From Candidatus Auribacterota bacterium (GTDB lineage: Bacteria > Auribacterota > JAFGBW01 > JAFGJP01): DNA of 57,815 bases. Each line of letters begins with the position of its first letter. Within the stretch, counting starts at the first letter, position 1. The notes below the pieces were generated by a model, which ran no database searches, was not told where the DNA came from, and saw only the letters and a program-made list of their open reading frames with translations. This document shows, one piece after another, positions 23,403 to 30,907 of this stretch. The stretch is from positions 1 to 57,815 of the forward strand of contig JAGLFH010000008.1 of assembly GCA_023144635.1 (NCBI GenBank), read 5' to 3'. The translations under genes were made by a program, and so were the position numbers.

Positions 23403-24543
23403 ATAATATTTTCCTAGTCAGCTCACTGGTTTTAGCTGTGCGTATATTATCAGGTACGATCTGGCCGTCAGTCAGAAAGTGAATCGGAAGTTTTGTGTAA
23501 TTGTTAATAGAAAGTATTTGGCCCGGTTTATCTACTTCATCTATTTTTGTTAATATCAAACCGTTAATATCTATTGCCTCGCAAAAGTTATTAATGGTTT
23601 TTTTGTATTCTGATTGGTGCGTTGAGCAGTTAAGAAGCAGAATTTTTTTTGCACCACTCAAATTTTTAATTCTTGAGTAAAGTTTTTTTATTTTCAGTTT
23701 ATTGTATTGGCTGAAACCGGAAGTATCAATAAATACAACATGATCTTTCCGAAGGTCATTAACTACATCACGCAAGTCTTCATTTACAGAGACGGCATGA
23801 AAAGGGGCTTCAAGTATTTTTGCATATTGTTTAAGAGTTTCATGCGCTCCTATACGGAAGGAATCAAGGGTTACAAATGCTACGGGATGATTAAATTGAA
23901 GATGTGTTTGTGATGCTATTTTGGCTAGTGTTGTTGTTTTACCTACGCCTGTTGTCCCCAAAAAAACAAATATATTACCTATTTCAACATCCATTGAAAA
24001 AGGTTCAGCTATGATCATGCCCTCTATTATATTTTCTACTCTTTCCTTATGTGGTAAACCGTTTGATCTTTTGTTTCCAACTTGACTAAGTATTTTCATT
24101 ATGCATCTTTCATCTATGTTGCAAGTCTCAAGAAGTTTTTTTGTGCTTTTAAGAAGCGGCGGCATGGATTGTGTATTAGAAAGATAAATATCTTTTAAGA
24201 GCTCTTTTATCTCTATTACTTCTGCTTTTAAACTTATATTGCTTTCCTCTTCACTCTTCATTAGTTTATTGTCTTCCAAAATCTCAGTTTGTTTAACCAT
24301 TTTTTCTTTTACCGAATCTAAAAACCGCCTGCATGCTTTTTCATTTATTGTTTTACTGCTAAGAACATCTTTTTCAAAAACAGGAGGAGTGAGAGCTGCT
24401 GTTACCTCTATTTTTGATAAACCTATACTTTTTGAATCTTTTATTTTTTTTGTACTGAGTATTATAGCTTTTTCACCCAGATCACTTTTTACTTTTGCAA
24501 AGATACTTGCCAGTGATATGCCGGTATATTTTTTTATCTTCAT
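23386..24543 (-). CDS. flhF: SRP-family GTPase FlhF, flagellar placement
   Basis: 385 residues: an N-terminal B domain (MKIKKYTGISLASIFAKVKSDLG...), a charged linker to about residue 110, then the N and G domains. G1 is LGTTGVGKTT (196-204); VTLDSFRIGAHETLKQYA follows at about 218-236; VFIDTSG is G3; ILTKIDE is G4. FlhF recruits the first flagellar components to the cell pole and is regulated by FlhG. The first ATG overlaps flhA's stop by four bases. The arrangement flhB-flhA-flhF-flhG is the standard order. Confidence 0.94.
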   Translation of the reverse strand: MKIKKYTGISLASIFAKVKSDLGEKAIILSTKKIKDSKSIGLSKIEVTAALTPPVFEKDVLSSKTINEKACRRFLDSVKEKMVKQTEILEDNKLMKSEEESNISLKAEVIEIKELLKDIYLSNTQSMPPLLKSTKKLLETCNIDERCIMKILSQVGNKRSNGLPHKERVENIIEGMIIAEPFSMDVEIGNIFVFLGTTGVGKTTTLAKIASQTHLQFNHPVAFVTLDSFRIGAHETLKQYAKILEAPFHAVSVNEDLRDVVNDLRKDHVVFIDTSGFSQYNKLKIKKLYSRIKNLSGAKKILLLNCSTHQSEYKKTINNFCEAIDINGLILTKIDEVDKPGQILSINNYTKLPIHFLTDGQIVPDNIRTAKTSELTRKILYGKLS

Positions 24544-26642
24544 CGTTTTTGCGGCCCTTCAGGTGCTAATGATATGACACCAACATTTTCTATTGTTATG
24601 TCACCGGTTATTTCATTAAATGAAACTACATCTATATCCGGAAATTTTCTTTCTATTAACCTTTTAAAATACATTCTGATAAGAGGTGAACATAATATAA
24701 CTGGAGAGATACCCTGGGAAACCTGTTTACTGAAAAGCTCTGCTATCCTCTGATAGATAGCCTGTGCACTGGCAGGGTCAACCACCAAGTGTGAGCCGTG
24801 TTCAACTTTTTGTATTGATTGAGTAAGATGCTGTTCAAGGTCAGGAGATATGGTAAGAGTATGTATAACGTTTCCCGGTTGTGAAAACTTTTTACTTATT
24901 GTTAATTTTAATGCCGCCCTTACATATTCTGTTAAAATATCCGGATCCTTGATCGCTCCTGAAAAATCTCCAAGTGTCTCAAGTATAGTTACAAGATTTC
25001 TAATAGAAATATTTTCACGTAAGAGATTTTGAAGTACACGCTGAACTTCTCCTATAGACATTTTACCCGGTATAAGTTCATCTACTATAGCAGGATATTT
25101 TTCTTTGAACTTATCAATGATCTCCTTGATATCCTGACGGTTTAGAAGTTCATGAGCATGTTTTCTTATTATTTCAGATAGATGTGTCGCAAGAACTGTT
25201 GCAGAATCTACAACTGTGTATCCAAGTTGTTCTGCTTTTTCCTTTTCGCCTTCTGTTATCCAGTAAGCAGGAAGTCCAAATGCTGGTTCTGTTGTTTTGG
25301 TCCCTGGTAATTCCTGTCTTGCACTTCCTGAATCCATTGCAAGCATATGATCTATTAAAATTGTTCCTTCACCGACGACTTCACCCTTTATTTTAATAGT
25401 ATATATCTCTGGGGTAAGCTGCATGTTATCTCTTATCCTAATAGGAGGAACAATAAGTCCCATATCTATAGCAAATCTTTTACGCATGCTTGAGATGCGA
25501 TCCAAAAGATCTCCTCCCTGTTCAGGATCTACTGTTGGTATAACTCCATATCCAATCTCTAATTCCATTGTATCAACCTGTAATAGATCAGAAACCGGTT
25601 CCGGGCCTGTAACAGCTTTTTGCTTTTCTTCCTCATGCATCTCCATATCTGTTTGCTCTTCTTTTTCTATAATACTTTTTATTGTAAATGCAAATCCGCC
25701 TCCAATAACTGACATCATAAGAAATGGAATTGTAGGAAGCCCTGGTACAAATGCTGAAAGCCCCATGACAACTGATACAATGCCTACTGCTTTGGGTTGA
25801 ATAAGTACCTGACTTACAAGATCTTTTCCAAGTGTATCTTCAGCCGCACCAGCCCGGGTTACGATTAAACCGGCTGCTGTAGCGATCACCATGGATGGGA
25901 TCTGTGCAACAAGGCCGTCACCAATAGTTAAAAGTGTATATGTCTGAAGCGCCTGGCCCCATTCCATTCCTCTTTGAAGCATACCTATTCCAAATCCGCC
26001 AAGCACATTTATAGCAGTAATGACAAGTCCTGCTCCAACATCACCACGTACAAATTTTGAGGCACCGTCCATTGCTCCGTAAAAATCAGCTTCTCTTCTT
26101 ATTTCATCCCGTCTTTCACGAGCTTCATCTTCTGTTATAAGTCCGTTATTAAGATCTGCATCAATGCTCATCTGTTTTCCGGGCATAGCATCTAATGTAA
26201 AACGTGCTGCAACTTCTGCAATACGTGTGGCACCTTTTGTAATAACCATAAACTGGATAGCAACAAGAATAAGAAAGATAACAGCACCGACAATATAATT
26301 TCCCCCGACAACAAAATTTCCGAATGCTTCAATAACAGAACCTGCATAAGCATGAAGTAGGATAGTTCTTGTTGTAGCAACGTTTAAAGATAATCTAAGA
26401 AGTGTTGTAAAAAGAAGCAGTGAAGGAAAAACAGAAAATTCAAGCGGTTTTTTCATGAACATGGCAGTTAGCAAAACTATCATCGATATTGCAATACTAA
26501 AAGTAAGAAGAATATCTATGAGCCATGTCGGAAGAGGGATCATTAGTGCGGTTATTACGCCGATCATTGCTAATGCAACGCCATAATCACCCCTTGAGAT
26601 TATGTTCTTCAATCCTGAATACTGTGATTGTTTCTTTTGCAT
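24540..26642 (-). CDS. flhA: Flagellar export apparatus protein FlhA
   Basis: 700 residues, the family's usual size. The N-terminal half has about eight membrane segments (GVALAMIGVITALMIPLPTW ... MPLLLFTTLLRLSLNVATTR in character). The signature 'RFTLDAMPGKQMSIDADLNNGLI' region and the FHIPEP-type loop (EDEARERRDEIRREADFYGAMDGASKFVRGD) are intact. The C-terminal cytoplasmic domain forms the nonameric ring that docks chaperone-substrate complexes. FlhA couples proton flow to export. It follows flhB by 15 bases and overlaps flhF by four. Confidence 0.96.
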   Translation of the reverse strand: MQKKQSQYSGLKNIISRGDYGVALAMIGVITALMIPLPTWLIDILLTFSIAISMIVLLTAMFMKKPLEFSVFPSLLLFTTLLRLSLNVATTRTILLHAYAGSVIEAFGNFVVGGNYIVGAVIFLILVAIQFMVITKGATRIAEVAARFTLDAMPGKQMSIDADLNNGLITEDEARERRDEIRREADFYGAMDGASKFVRGDVGAGLVITAINVLGGFGIGMLQRGMEWGQALQTYTLLTIGDGLVAQIPSMVIATAAGLIVTRAGAAEDTLGKDLVSQVLIQPKAVGIVSVVMGLSAFVPGLPTIPFLMMSVIGGGFAFTIKSIIEKEEQTDMEMHEEEKQKAVTGPEPVSDLLQVDTMELEIGYGVIPTVDPEQGGDLLDRISSMRKRFAIDMGLIVPPIRIRDNMQLTPEIYTIKIKGEVVGEGTILIDHMLAMDSGSARQELPGTKTTEPAFGLPAYWITEGEKEKAEQLGYTVVDSATVLATHLSEIIRKHAHELLNRQDIKEIIDKFKEKYPAIVDELIPGKMSIGEVQRVLQNLLRENISIRNLVTILETLGDFSGAIKDPDILTEYVRAALKLTISKKFSQPGNVIHTLTISPDLEQHLTQSIQKVEHGSHLVVDPASAQAIYQRIAELFSKQVSQGISPVILCSPLIRMYFKRLIERKFPDIDVVSFNEITGDITIENVGVISLAPEGPQKR

Positions 26643-26657
26643 TTTTATTCCTTACTT

Positions 26658-27734
26658 TTAAACATGAATCTTTTTATTTTTAAGGTTGTATACATATGCA
26701 AGTACTTCAGCTACTGCTTTGTAAAAGCTTGCTGGTACTTCCTGAGATACCTCTACTTCTTTGTAAAGAGCCTGTGCAAGAGGTTTATTCTCAACTATTG
26801 GTATATTATGTTTTTTTGCTATATCTTTTATTTTTTCTGCCATTTTTCTCATTCCTTTTGCAATTACCTTTGGTGCGTTCATGGAAAGATCATCATATTT
26901 TACCGCTACAGCATATGTTGTAGGGTTTGTGATAACTACATCAGCTTCCGGAACTTTACTTAACATAAATTTTTGAAACATCTTAAATCTCTGAGTTCTT
27001 TGCCAGCTCTTTATTGCCGGATCTCCCTCTTGATCTTTTTTCTCCTGTTTTACTTCATCTTTTGTCATCTTAAGATTTTCTTCAAACTTCCACCACTGCT
27101 GTGCATAATCAGCAGCAGCAAGAAATATTAAAATTATAGAAATGCGGATAACTACTTTGAACGCAAGTTTCATAATAAATACCCAAAAAAAATAAATGTG
27201 TTGGTCTACAAAAGGAATGAAATTATCTATTTCAGCTTCGATGGTATAATAAATTATTGGGCCAATTACACAAAGCTTGGCAACACTTATTAATAATTTT
27301 ACTAATTTTTCTCCTTTAAAAGGATTTAGTTCTTTAAACTTAGGTTTTAATTTATCCCATTTGGGTTCCATGGACTTCCATGCAACCATCCATCCTACCT
27401 GACAATATGATGCTCCGACACCAAAAATCATAATAAGTACAAGAAAAGGAGCTGTGGTTTTTAAAAATAAATATATATACATTGTAAGAATTTCTATCAG
27501 ATTATCAGGAGAGATTCTAAAAGTAGATAATAGACGAAATGATATTTTATAGGTAAGTAAAAAATGATCAAGCATGTAACTTCCTACCACAGAGAGTATT
27601 AATGCTGAAAAAAGAAGCACGACAACTGTGTTTACTTCCTGACTCATTAAAGCGCTGCCCTGCTCGCGTGCTTTTTCACGCTTTTTAGCAGTACCTGTTT
27701 CCGTCTTATCTTCTTTAAAGGTATCTTCAGCCAT
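26658..27734 (-). CDS. flhB: Flagellar export switch protein FlhB
   Basis: 358 residues: the N-terminal GTAKKREKAREQGSALMSQEV motif, four membrane segments, the linker 'MTKDEVKQEKKDQEGDPAIKSWQR' and a cytoplasmic domain. FlhB switches export from rod/hook to filament substrates after self-cleavage between Asn and Pro of an NPTH motif. Here the motif reads NPTT (Asn270-Pro-Thr-Thr273) followed by the expected YAVAVKY. The His is therefore replaced; cleavage depends mainly on Asn-Pro but the His assists, so processing may be slower. The gene follows fliR with no gap and precedes flhA by 15 bases. Confidence 0.95.
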   Translation of the reverse strand: MAEDTFKEDKTETGTAKKREKAREQGSALMSQEVNTVVVLLFSALILSVVGSYMLDHFLLTYKISFRLLSTFRISPDNLIEILTMYIYLFLKTTAPFLVLIMIFGVGASYCQVGWMVAWKSMEPKWDKLKPKFKELNPFKGEKLVKLLISVAKLCVIGPIIYYTIEAEIDNFIPFVDQHIYFFWVFIMKLAFKVVIRISIILIFLAAADYAQQWWKFEENLKMTKDEVKQEKKDQEGDPAIKSWQRTQRFKMFQKFMLSKVPEADVVITNPTTYAVAVKYDDLSMNAPKVIAKGMRKMAEKIKDIAKKHNIPIVENKPLAQALYKEVEVSQEVPASFYKAVAEVLAYVYNLKNKKIHV

Positions 27735-28532
27735 TTATATTCCTCCACTCATATGCAGGATGAGTGCGTTTGAATATTTTTCAGTTAAAAACATAACTTT
27801 TTTTAATAGAATAAGTGCAAAAGGAAATAAAAACATAGTACCTGCAACGCCAACGAACACTCTAATAGGAAATGCAAGCATCATGACATTTAGATCAGGT
27901 ATGGCTTTATTCGCTATTCCCATACCACAGGATATTATAATTAATAGTCCTAAAACAGGGGCTCCGTAAGCGATACCTCTATTAAAAACGTAACTGTAAA
28001 ATTTTATAGCTATATCTGTTAATTTTGGAGAAAAAGCATTTTTTCCGAGCGGTATATATTCAAAACTACGGGAAAGTATTTTTATTATCATATGATGTCC
28101 GTCAAAAGTAAGAAAAAGCAGAACAACAATAATATATACATATTGTGTTAAAAGAGAAACATTCTCATCAACATCAGGATTAATTACTCGTCCTATACCA
28201 AAACCACTCATACGTCCTGCTATCTCTGCTCCTATCCTTGTTGCTTGAAAAGGCATATTAGAAAACCACCCGAAAATAAACCCAATGATTATTTCTTTGA
28301 TGCCATAAACAACAAAAATGGGAAAACTTATATCTGGAGTAATTGCTGTTTTATTTATTAATGTAGGAAGTATGACAAAAGATATAAAAACAGCTATCCA
28401 CACTTTTAAGCGTTTAAGTACTCTTGAACTTCCAAAAACAGGTGCAAGAAAAAATGCACCTGTTATACGCATTAAAATAAGCATAAAACAAATAAAATTA
28501 ACAAATAATGTATCTATGTCTGCGTAATTCAT
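27735..28532 (-). CDS. fliR: Flagellar export gate protein FliR
   Basis: 265 residues with about six membrane segments. Family features: FICFMLILMRITGAFFLAPVFG at the N-terminus, 'ITPDISFPIFVVYGIKEIIIGFIFGW', an AGRMSGFGIGRVINPD loop, and a C-terminal hydrophobic pair. FliR forms the export gate with FliP and FliQ at a FliP5-FliQ4-FliR1 stoichiometry. The start overlaps the fliQ stop by four bases; flhB starts immediately after its stop. Length is normal. Confidence 0.94.
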   Translation of the reverse strand: MNYADIDTLFVNFICFMLILMRITGAFFLAPVFGSSRVLKRLKVWIAVFISFVILPTLINKTAITPDISFPIFVVYGIKEIIIGFIFGWFSNMPFQATRIGAEIAGRMSGFGIGRVINPDVDENVSLLTQYVYIIVVLLFLTFDGHHMIIKILSRSFEYIPLGKNAFSPKLTDIAIKFYSYVFNRGIAYGAPVLGLLIIISCGMGIANKAIPDLNVMMLAFPIRVFVGVAGTMFLFPFALILLKKVMFLTEKYSNALILHMSGGI

Positions 28533-28798
28533 GATGCTATGGTTTGTGCCAGGGTAAATATTTTTATTGTAAATGAAGTAAGAGTTTGTAAAATGAACGG
28601 CATAAAAAATATAAGCGCTAAAACAATTGCTACTATCTTTGGAACAAATGTAAGTGTTTGATCTTTTAAGTTTGTAACGGTCTGAAAAATAGTTACTGAA
28701 ACACCGACAACTACTGCAAGTATTAACATAGGAGATGCGATCATTAAAAGCGCTATAGCTGTTTCTTTACCGATTGTCATTACCATTTCCGGTGTCAT
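28529..28798 (-). CDS. fliQ: Flagellar export gate protein FliQ
   Basis: 89 residues, two transmembrane helices separated by VTNLKDQTLTFVPKI, the conserved FliQ turn with QDQTLTFVPK-like sequence. Begins MTPEMVMTIGKETAIALLMI, typical of the family. It is a structural subunit of the export gate together with FliP and FliR. It starts 21 bases after fliP and overlaps fliR by four bases. Confidence 0.94.
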   Translation of the reverse strand: MTPEMVMTIGKETAIALLMIASPMLILAVVVGVSVTIFQTVTNLKDQTLTFVPKIVAIVLALIFFMPFILQTLTSFTIKIFTLAQTIAS

Positions 28799-28819
28799 GT
28801 ATTTGTTTCCTTTATATTA

Positions 28820-29578
28820 TTAAAATCCCAATGTAATAGAGCTAACGATAAGATTCCACCCGTCTACCATTACAAATAACAGTACTTTAAAAGGTGTTGA
28901 TATTGTAATAGGCGGAAGCACGATCATACCCATTGATAAAAGAATTGATGCAACCACCATATCTATTACTAAAAACGGTAGAAAAAGAAGAAAACCTATC
29001 TGAAAAGCTGTTTTAAGCTCGCTTATTATATATGCAGGAATGAGTATATGAGTTGGAATATCATCCCGAGTGTTCGGTTTTTCCATTTTTGCAATATTTA
29101 CAAAAAGAGCAATATCTTTTTTTTTGGCATATTTGAACATAAAAGTTCGAAGATGTTTTACCGTTACATCAAGTGCCTGCTTTTGAGTTATCTGTTCTTC
29201 GAGGTATGGCGTAAGAGCATCATTATTTATTTTTTCTCCTACAGGTGCCATGATATAAAAAGTAAGAAATAATGATAGCCCTATTATTATTTGATTACTT
29301 GGCTGTTGACCCATTTTAAGAGCATTTTTCATGAATGATAAAATAACTGCTATTCTGGTAAAGCAGGTTACCATGGTTAGAAGGGCAGGGGCTAAAGTAA
29401 TGAGAGTAAAAATTATCATTAGCTGGAATGCAGGGGCAATGTCTTTTGGATTATCACTTTTTTCTATTGCGAAATTGAATTTTAATGGAAAGGGAGTGTC
29501 TTCATCGGCTGAAGCATGGTTGGTGATTATCAAAAGAGAAATAATCGTTAAAAAAATAATTAGAAATCTTTTATACAT
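28820..29578 (-). CDS. fliP: Flagellar export gate protein FliP
   Basis: 252 residues. An N-terminal signal peptide (LIIFLTIISLLIITNHASA, cleaved in FliP) precedes 'FQLMIIFTLITLAPALLTMVTCFTRIAVILSFMKNALKMGQQPSNQIIIGLSLFLTFYIM', the diagnostic FliP core. The later segments 'FKTAFQIGFLLFLPFLVIDMVVASILLSMGMIVLPP' are also clear. FliP forms most of the export gate pore. Its start overlaps the fliO stop by eight bases. Confidence 0.96.
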   Translation of the reverse strand: MYKRFLIIFLTIISLLIITNHASADEDTPFPLKFNFAIEKSDNPKDIAPAFQLMIIFTLITLAPALLTMVTCFTRIAVILSFMKNALKMGQQPSNQIIIGLSLFLTFYIMAPVGEKINNDALTPYLEEQITQKQALDVTVKHLRTFMFKYAKKKDIALFVNIAKMEKPNTRDDIPTHILIPAYIISELKTAFQIGFLLFLPFLVIDMVVASILLSMGMIVLPPITISTPFKVLLFVMVDGWNLIVSSITLGF

Positions 29579-30152
29579 TCACAACCTCTTCAATGTTGCT
29601 ATCACTCATTTCACGCTGTAAGGAATCCTGAAAAATATCTCTTTCAATATCACCTGTAATGCTGTCTGCTTTAAATTCACTTATTTTTTCAATTGTTCCA
29701 TTGTTAAAGGACATTAGTACAATTCTGTCTATTACCCAAACGAGCATAAGGTAGTTTTTAGGGCCAAGCGGAAATTTTTCTATAACACGTAAAAGTTCTC
29801 TTCCTTTTTTTGTAAAGGGGGTAGATGAAGAAAAGAATTTTTTGTATAAAACAGTCATTAAAAAAATAAAAAGAAGGATTATGACAAGAGAGATCATCAT
29901 TCTTACAAAAGTTTTTTTAACATCAAATGTCGGTACAGGAGAAGGGGCTGTATCATCAAGCGTGAAAGCTACACTGGATTCTTTATTATCAACTTCCTGT
30001 TTGGTAGGAGGAACTGTCTTATCAAGTGTAACAGTTTCATTTGAGATTTCTTGTATATCAACTTCTTGCGCTAGAGAATCAGAGACTAAAAAATCAACGG
30101 CTATGTTGATAATAAACATAATTACGAACAGATGTATTGTTTTTTTCATCAT
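29571..30152 (-). CDS. fliO: Flagellar assembly protein FliO
   Basis: 193 residues from the ATG at 30152, which follows GGAGG (30160-30164) by seven bases. A longer in-frame ATG at 30203 is rejected because it would place a sigma-54-type promoter inside the gene. The protein has a signal peptide (KKTIHLFVIMFIINIAVDFL), a periplasmic linker, one membrane segment (MMISLVIILLFIFLMTVLY) and a small cytoplasmic domain with KGRELLRVIEKFPLGPKNYLMLVWVIDRIVLM, the FliO pattern. FliO helps FliP assemble. It is the first gene of the export operon. Confidence 0.87.
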   Translation of the reverse strand: MMKKTIHLFVIMFIINIAVDFLVSDSLAQEVDIQEISNETVTLDKTVPPTKQEVDNKESSVAFTLDDTAPSPVPTFDVKKTFVRMMISLVIILLFIFLMTVLYKKFFSSSTPFTKKGRELLRVIEKFPLGPKNYLMLVWVIDRIVLMSFNNGTIEKISEFKADSITGDIERDIFQDSLQREMSDSNIEEVVNV

Positions 30153-30186
30153 ATTGTTACCTCCGGGTGAATGTATTGCTCTAATG

Positions 30187-30202
30187 TGCAATTGGAATGC
30201 CA
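30187..30202 (-). promoter_or_regulatory. Sigma-54-type promoter of the flagellar export operon
   Basis: On the minus strand the sequence is TGGCAT-TCCAA-TTGCA, with GG and GC separated by exactly ten bases as sigma-54 (RpoN) requires; consensus is TGGCAC-N5-TTGC. Transcription would begin near 30176, about 24 bases before the fliO ATG, with the ribosome-binding site between. Sigma-54 control of flagellar genes is well established in many bacteria. Confidence 0.75.
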
Positions 30203-30414
30203 TAATATAATTTGTTTTAAATACATATATAATAAATCTATATATATGATTTCTAAATTCAAGTTTGCTAATAAAATGCTATTTTGAAGAAGCAAAATTC
30301 AAAAAAATAAATCTTAAGGTTATTACCCGTTTTCGCATTAACCAAAGCTGCTTTCCTTAAGCTTTTCGGTAATAAGTGTAGACTAAATTCGAAGGGTAAA
30401 CCCGTAGAGCTCTA

Positions 30415-30488
30415 TTTTGTCGACAAAACAACAAAAATACAAAAAATAAATATTAAATGTAATAAATTACATATTTCTGTCGTCAAAA
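30415..30488. promoter_or_regulatory. Twin palindromic operator-like sites in the divergent control region
   Basis: TTTTGTCGACAAAA (30415-30428, a perfect palindrome) and TTCTGTCGTCAAAA (30475-30488) match at 12 of 14 positions and start 60 bases apart. They lie about 240-310 bases upstream of the predicted sigma-54 start for fliO and about 165-240 bases upstream of the adhesin promoter. That is the usual place for a sigma-54 activator, or for a regulator of both genes. The protein that would bind is unknown. Confidence 0.5.
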
Positions 30489-30652
30489 TACGTAACCTGT
30501 TGTAATGACGGTATATAAAATTAAATAAAAGGCCAATGTGTCAAGTTATATGTTTAATTAATGTATTGTTAAGATTGCGTAACAACTTGATATACATACT
30601 GTTATGAAAATATTTGTGAAATTGAAAAAAATAAAAAAAAGACAATAAAAGA

Positions 30653-30681
30653 TTGACATAAATTTGTTGTTGTGTTATTAT
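30653..30681 (+). promoter_or_regulatory. Sigma-70-type promoter of the riboswitch-adhesin unit
   Basis: A perfect TTGACA (30653-30658) and TATTAT (30676-30681) are spaced by exactly 17 bases. Transcription would start near 30688, placing the riboswitch aptamer about 50 bases into the leader. The strong boxes suggest initiation is constitutive and control is at the riboswitch. Confidence 0.8.
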
Positions 30682-30738
30682 AGAATAAGATAAAAAGCTG
30701 CTCTATTAAGTTTTATTAAAATTTAACAGAACATTTTT

Positions 30739-30841
30739 TTATCTGATTAAAGGCAAAGTTTTCGAAAGGAAGCGGCGCAAAGCTACGGGACAGGGATTAG
30801 TTTAAATACTAAGAAAGATTGTCAGCCGGGCTGCCTGATAA
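30739..30841 (+). ncRNA. Cyclic-di-GMP class I (GEMM) riboswitch
   Basis: The conserved GEMM-I elements occur in order. The P1 5' strand TTATC is at 30739-30743 and pairs with GATAA at 30837-30841. AGGCAAA is the conserved J1/2. P2 is GTTTTC-GAAA-GGAAGC with its GAAA tetraloop. GGCGCAAAGC follows (the invariant GACGCAAAGCC region), then TACGGG, a variable P3 tip, and TCAGCCGGGCTGCC (tetraloop-receptor side and 3' P1 junction). Known GEMM-I RNAs bind c-di-GMP and control motility, adhesin and pilus genes. Here the RNA leads directly into a terminator and the large surface protein gene. Confidence 0.92.
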
Positions 30842-30861
30842 GGGCAGTCCGGCTTTTTTTT
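30825..30861 (+). terminator. Riboswitch-controlled intrinsic terminator
   Basis: GCCGGGCTGCC (30825-30835) pairs over 11 bp (one G-T) with GGCAGTCCGGC (30843-30853) around a seven-base loop, followed by eight Ts. The left arm and the loop are the 3' end of the c-di-GMP aptamer, so aptamer and terminator cannot form together. Ligand-stabilised aptamer should prevent termination, making this an ON switch by inference. Confidence 0.88.
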
Positions 30862-30907
30862 ATATATATTTAATGAATTTTAATAATTTAACTTTAAGGA
30901 GTAAATA

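Noticed and set aside
30153..30203. Longer N-terminus for FliO
   Set aside because: It would include the sigma-54-type promoter and the ribosome-binding site of the true start.
30320..30375. Hairpin TTATTACC / GGTAATAA as a second riboswitch
   Set aside because: Lies upstream of both predicted transcription starts, so it would not be in either leader; no conserved riboswitch core.
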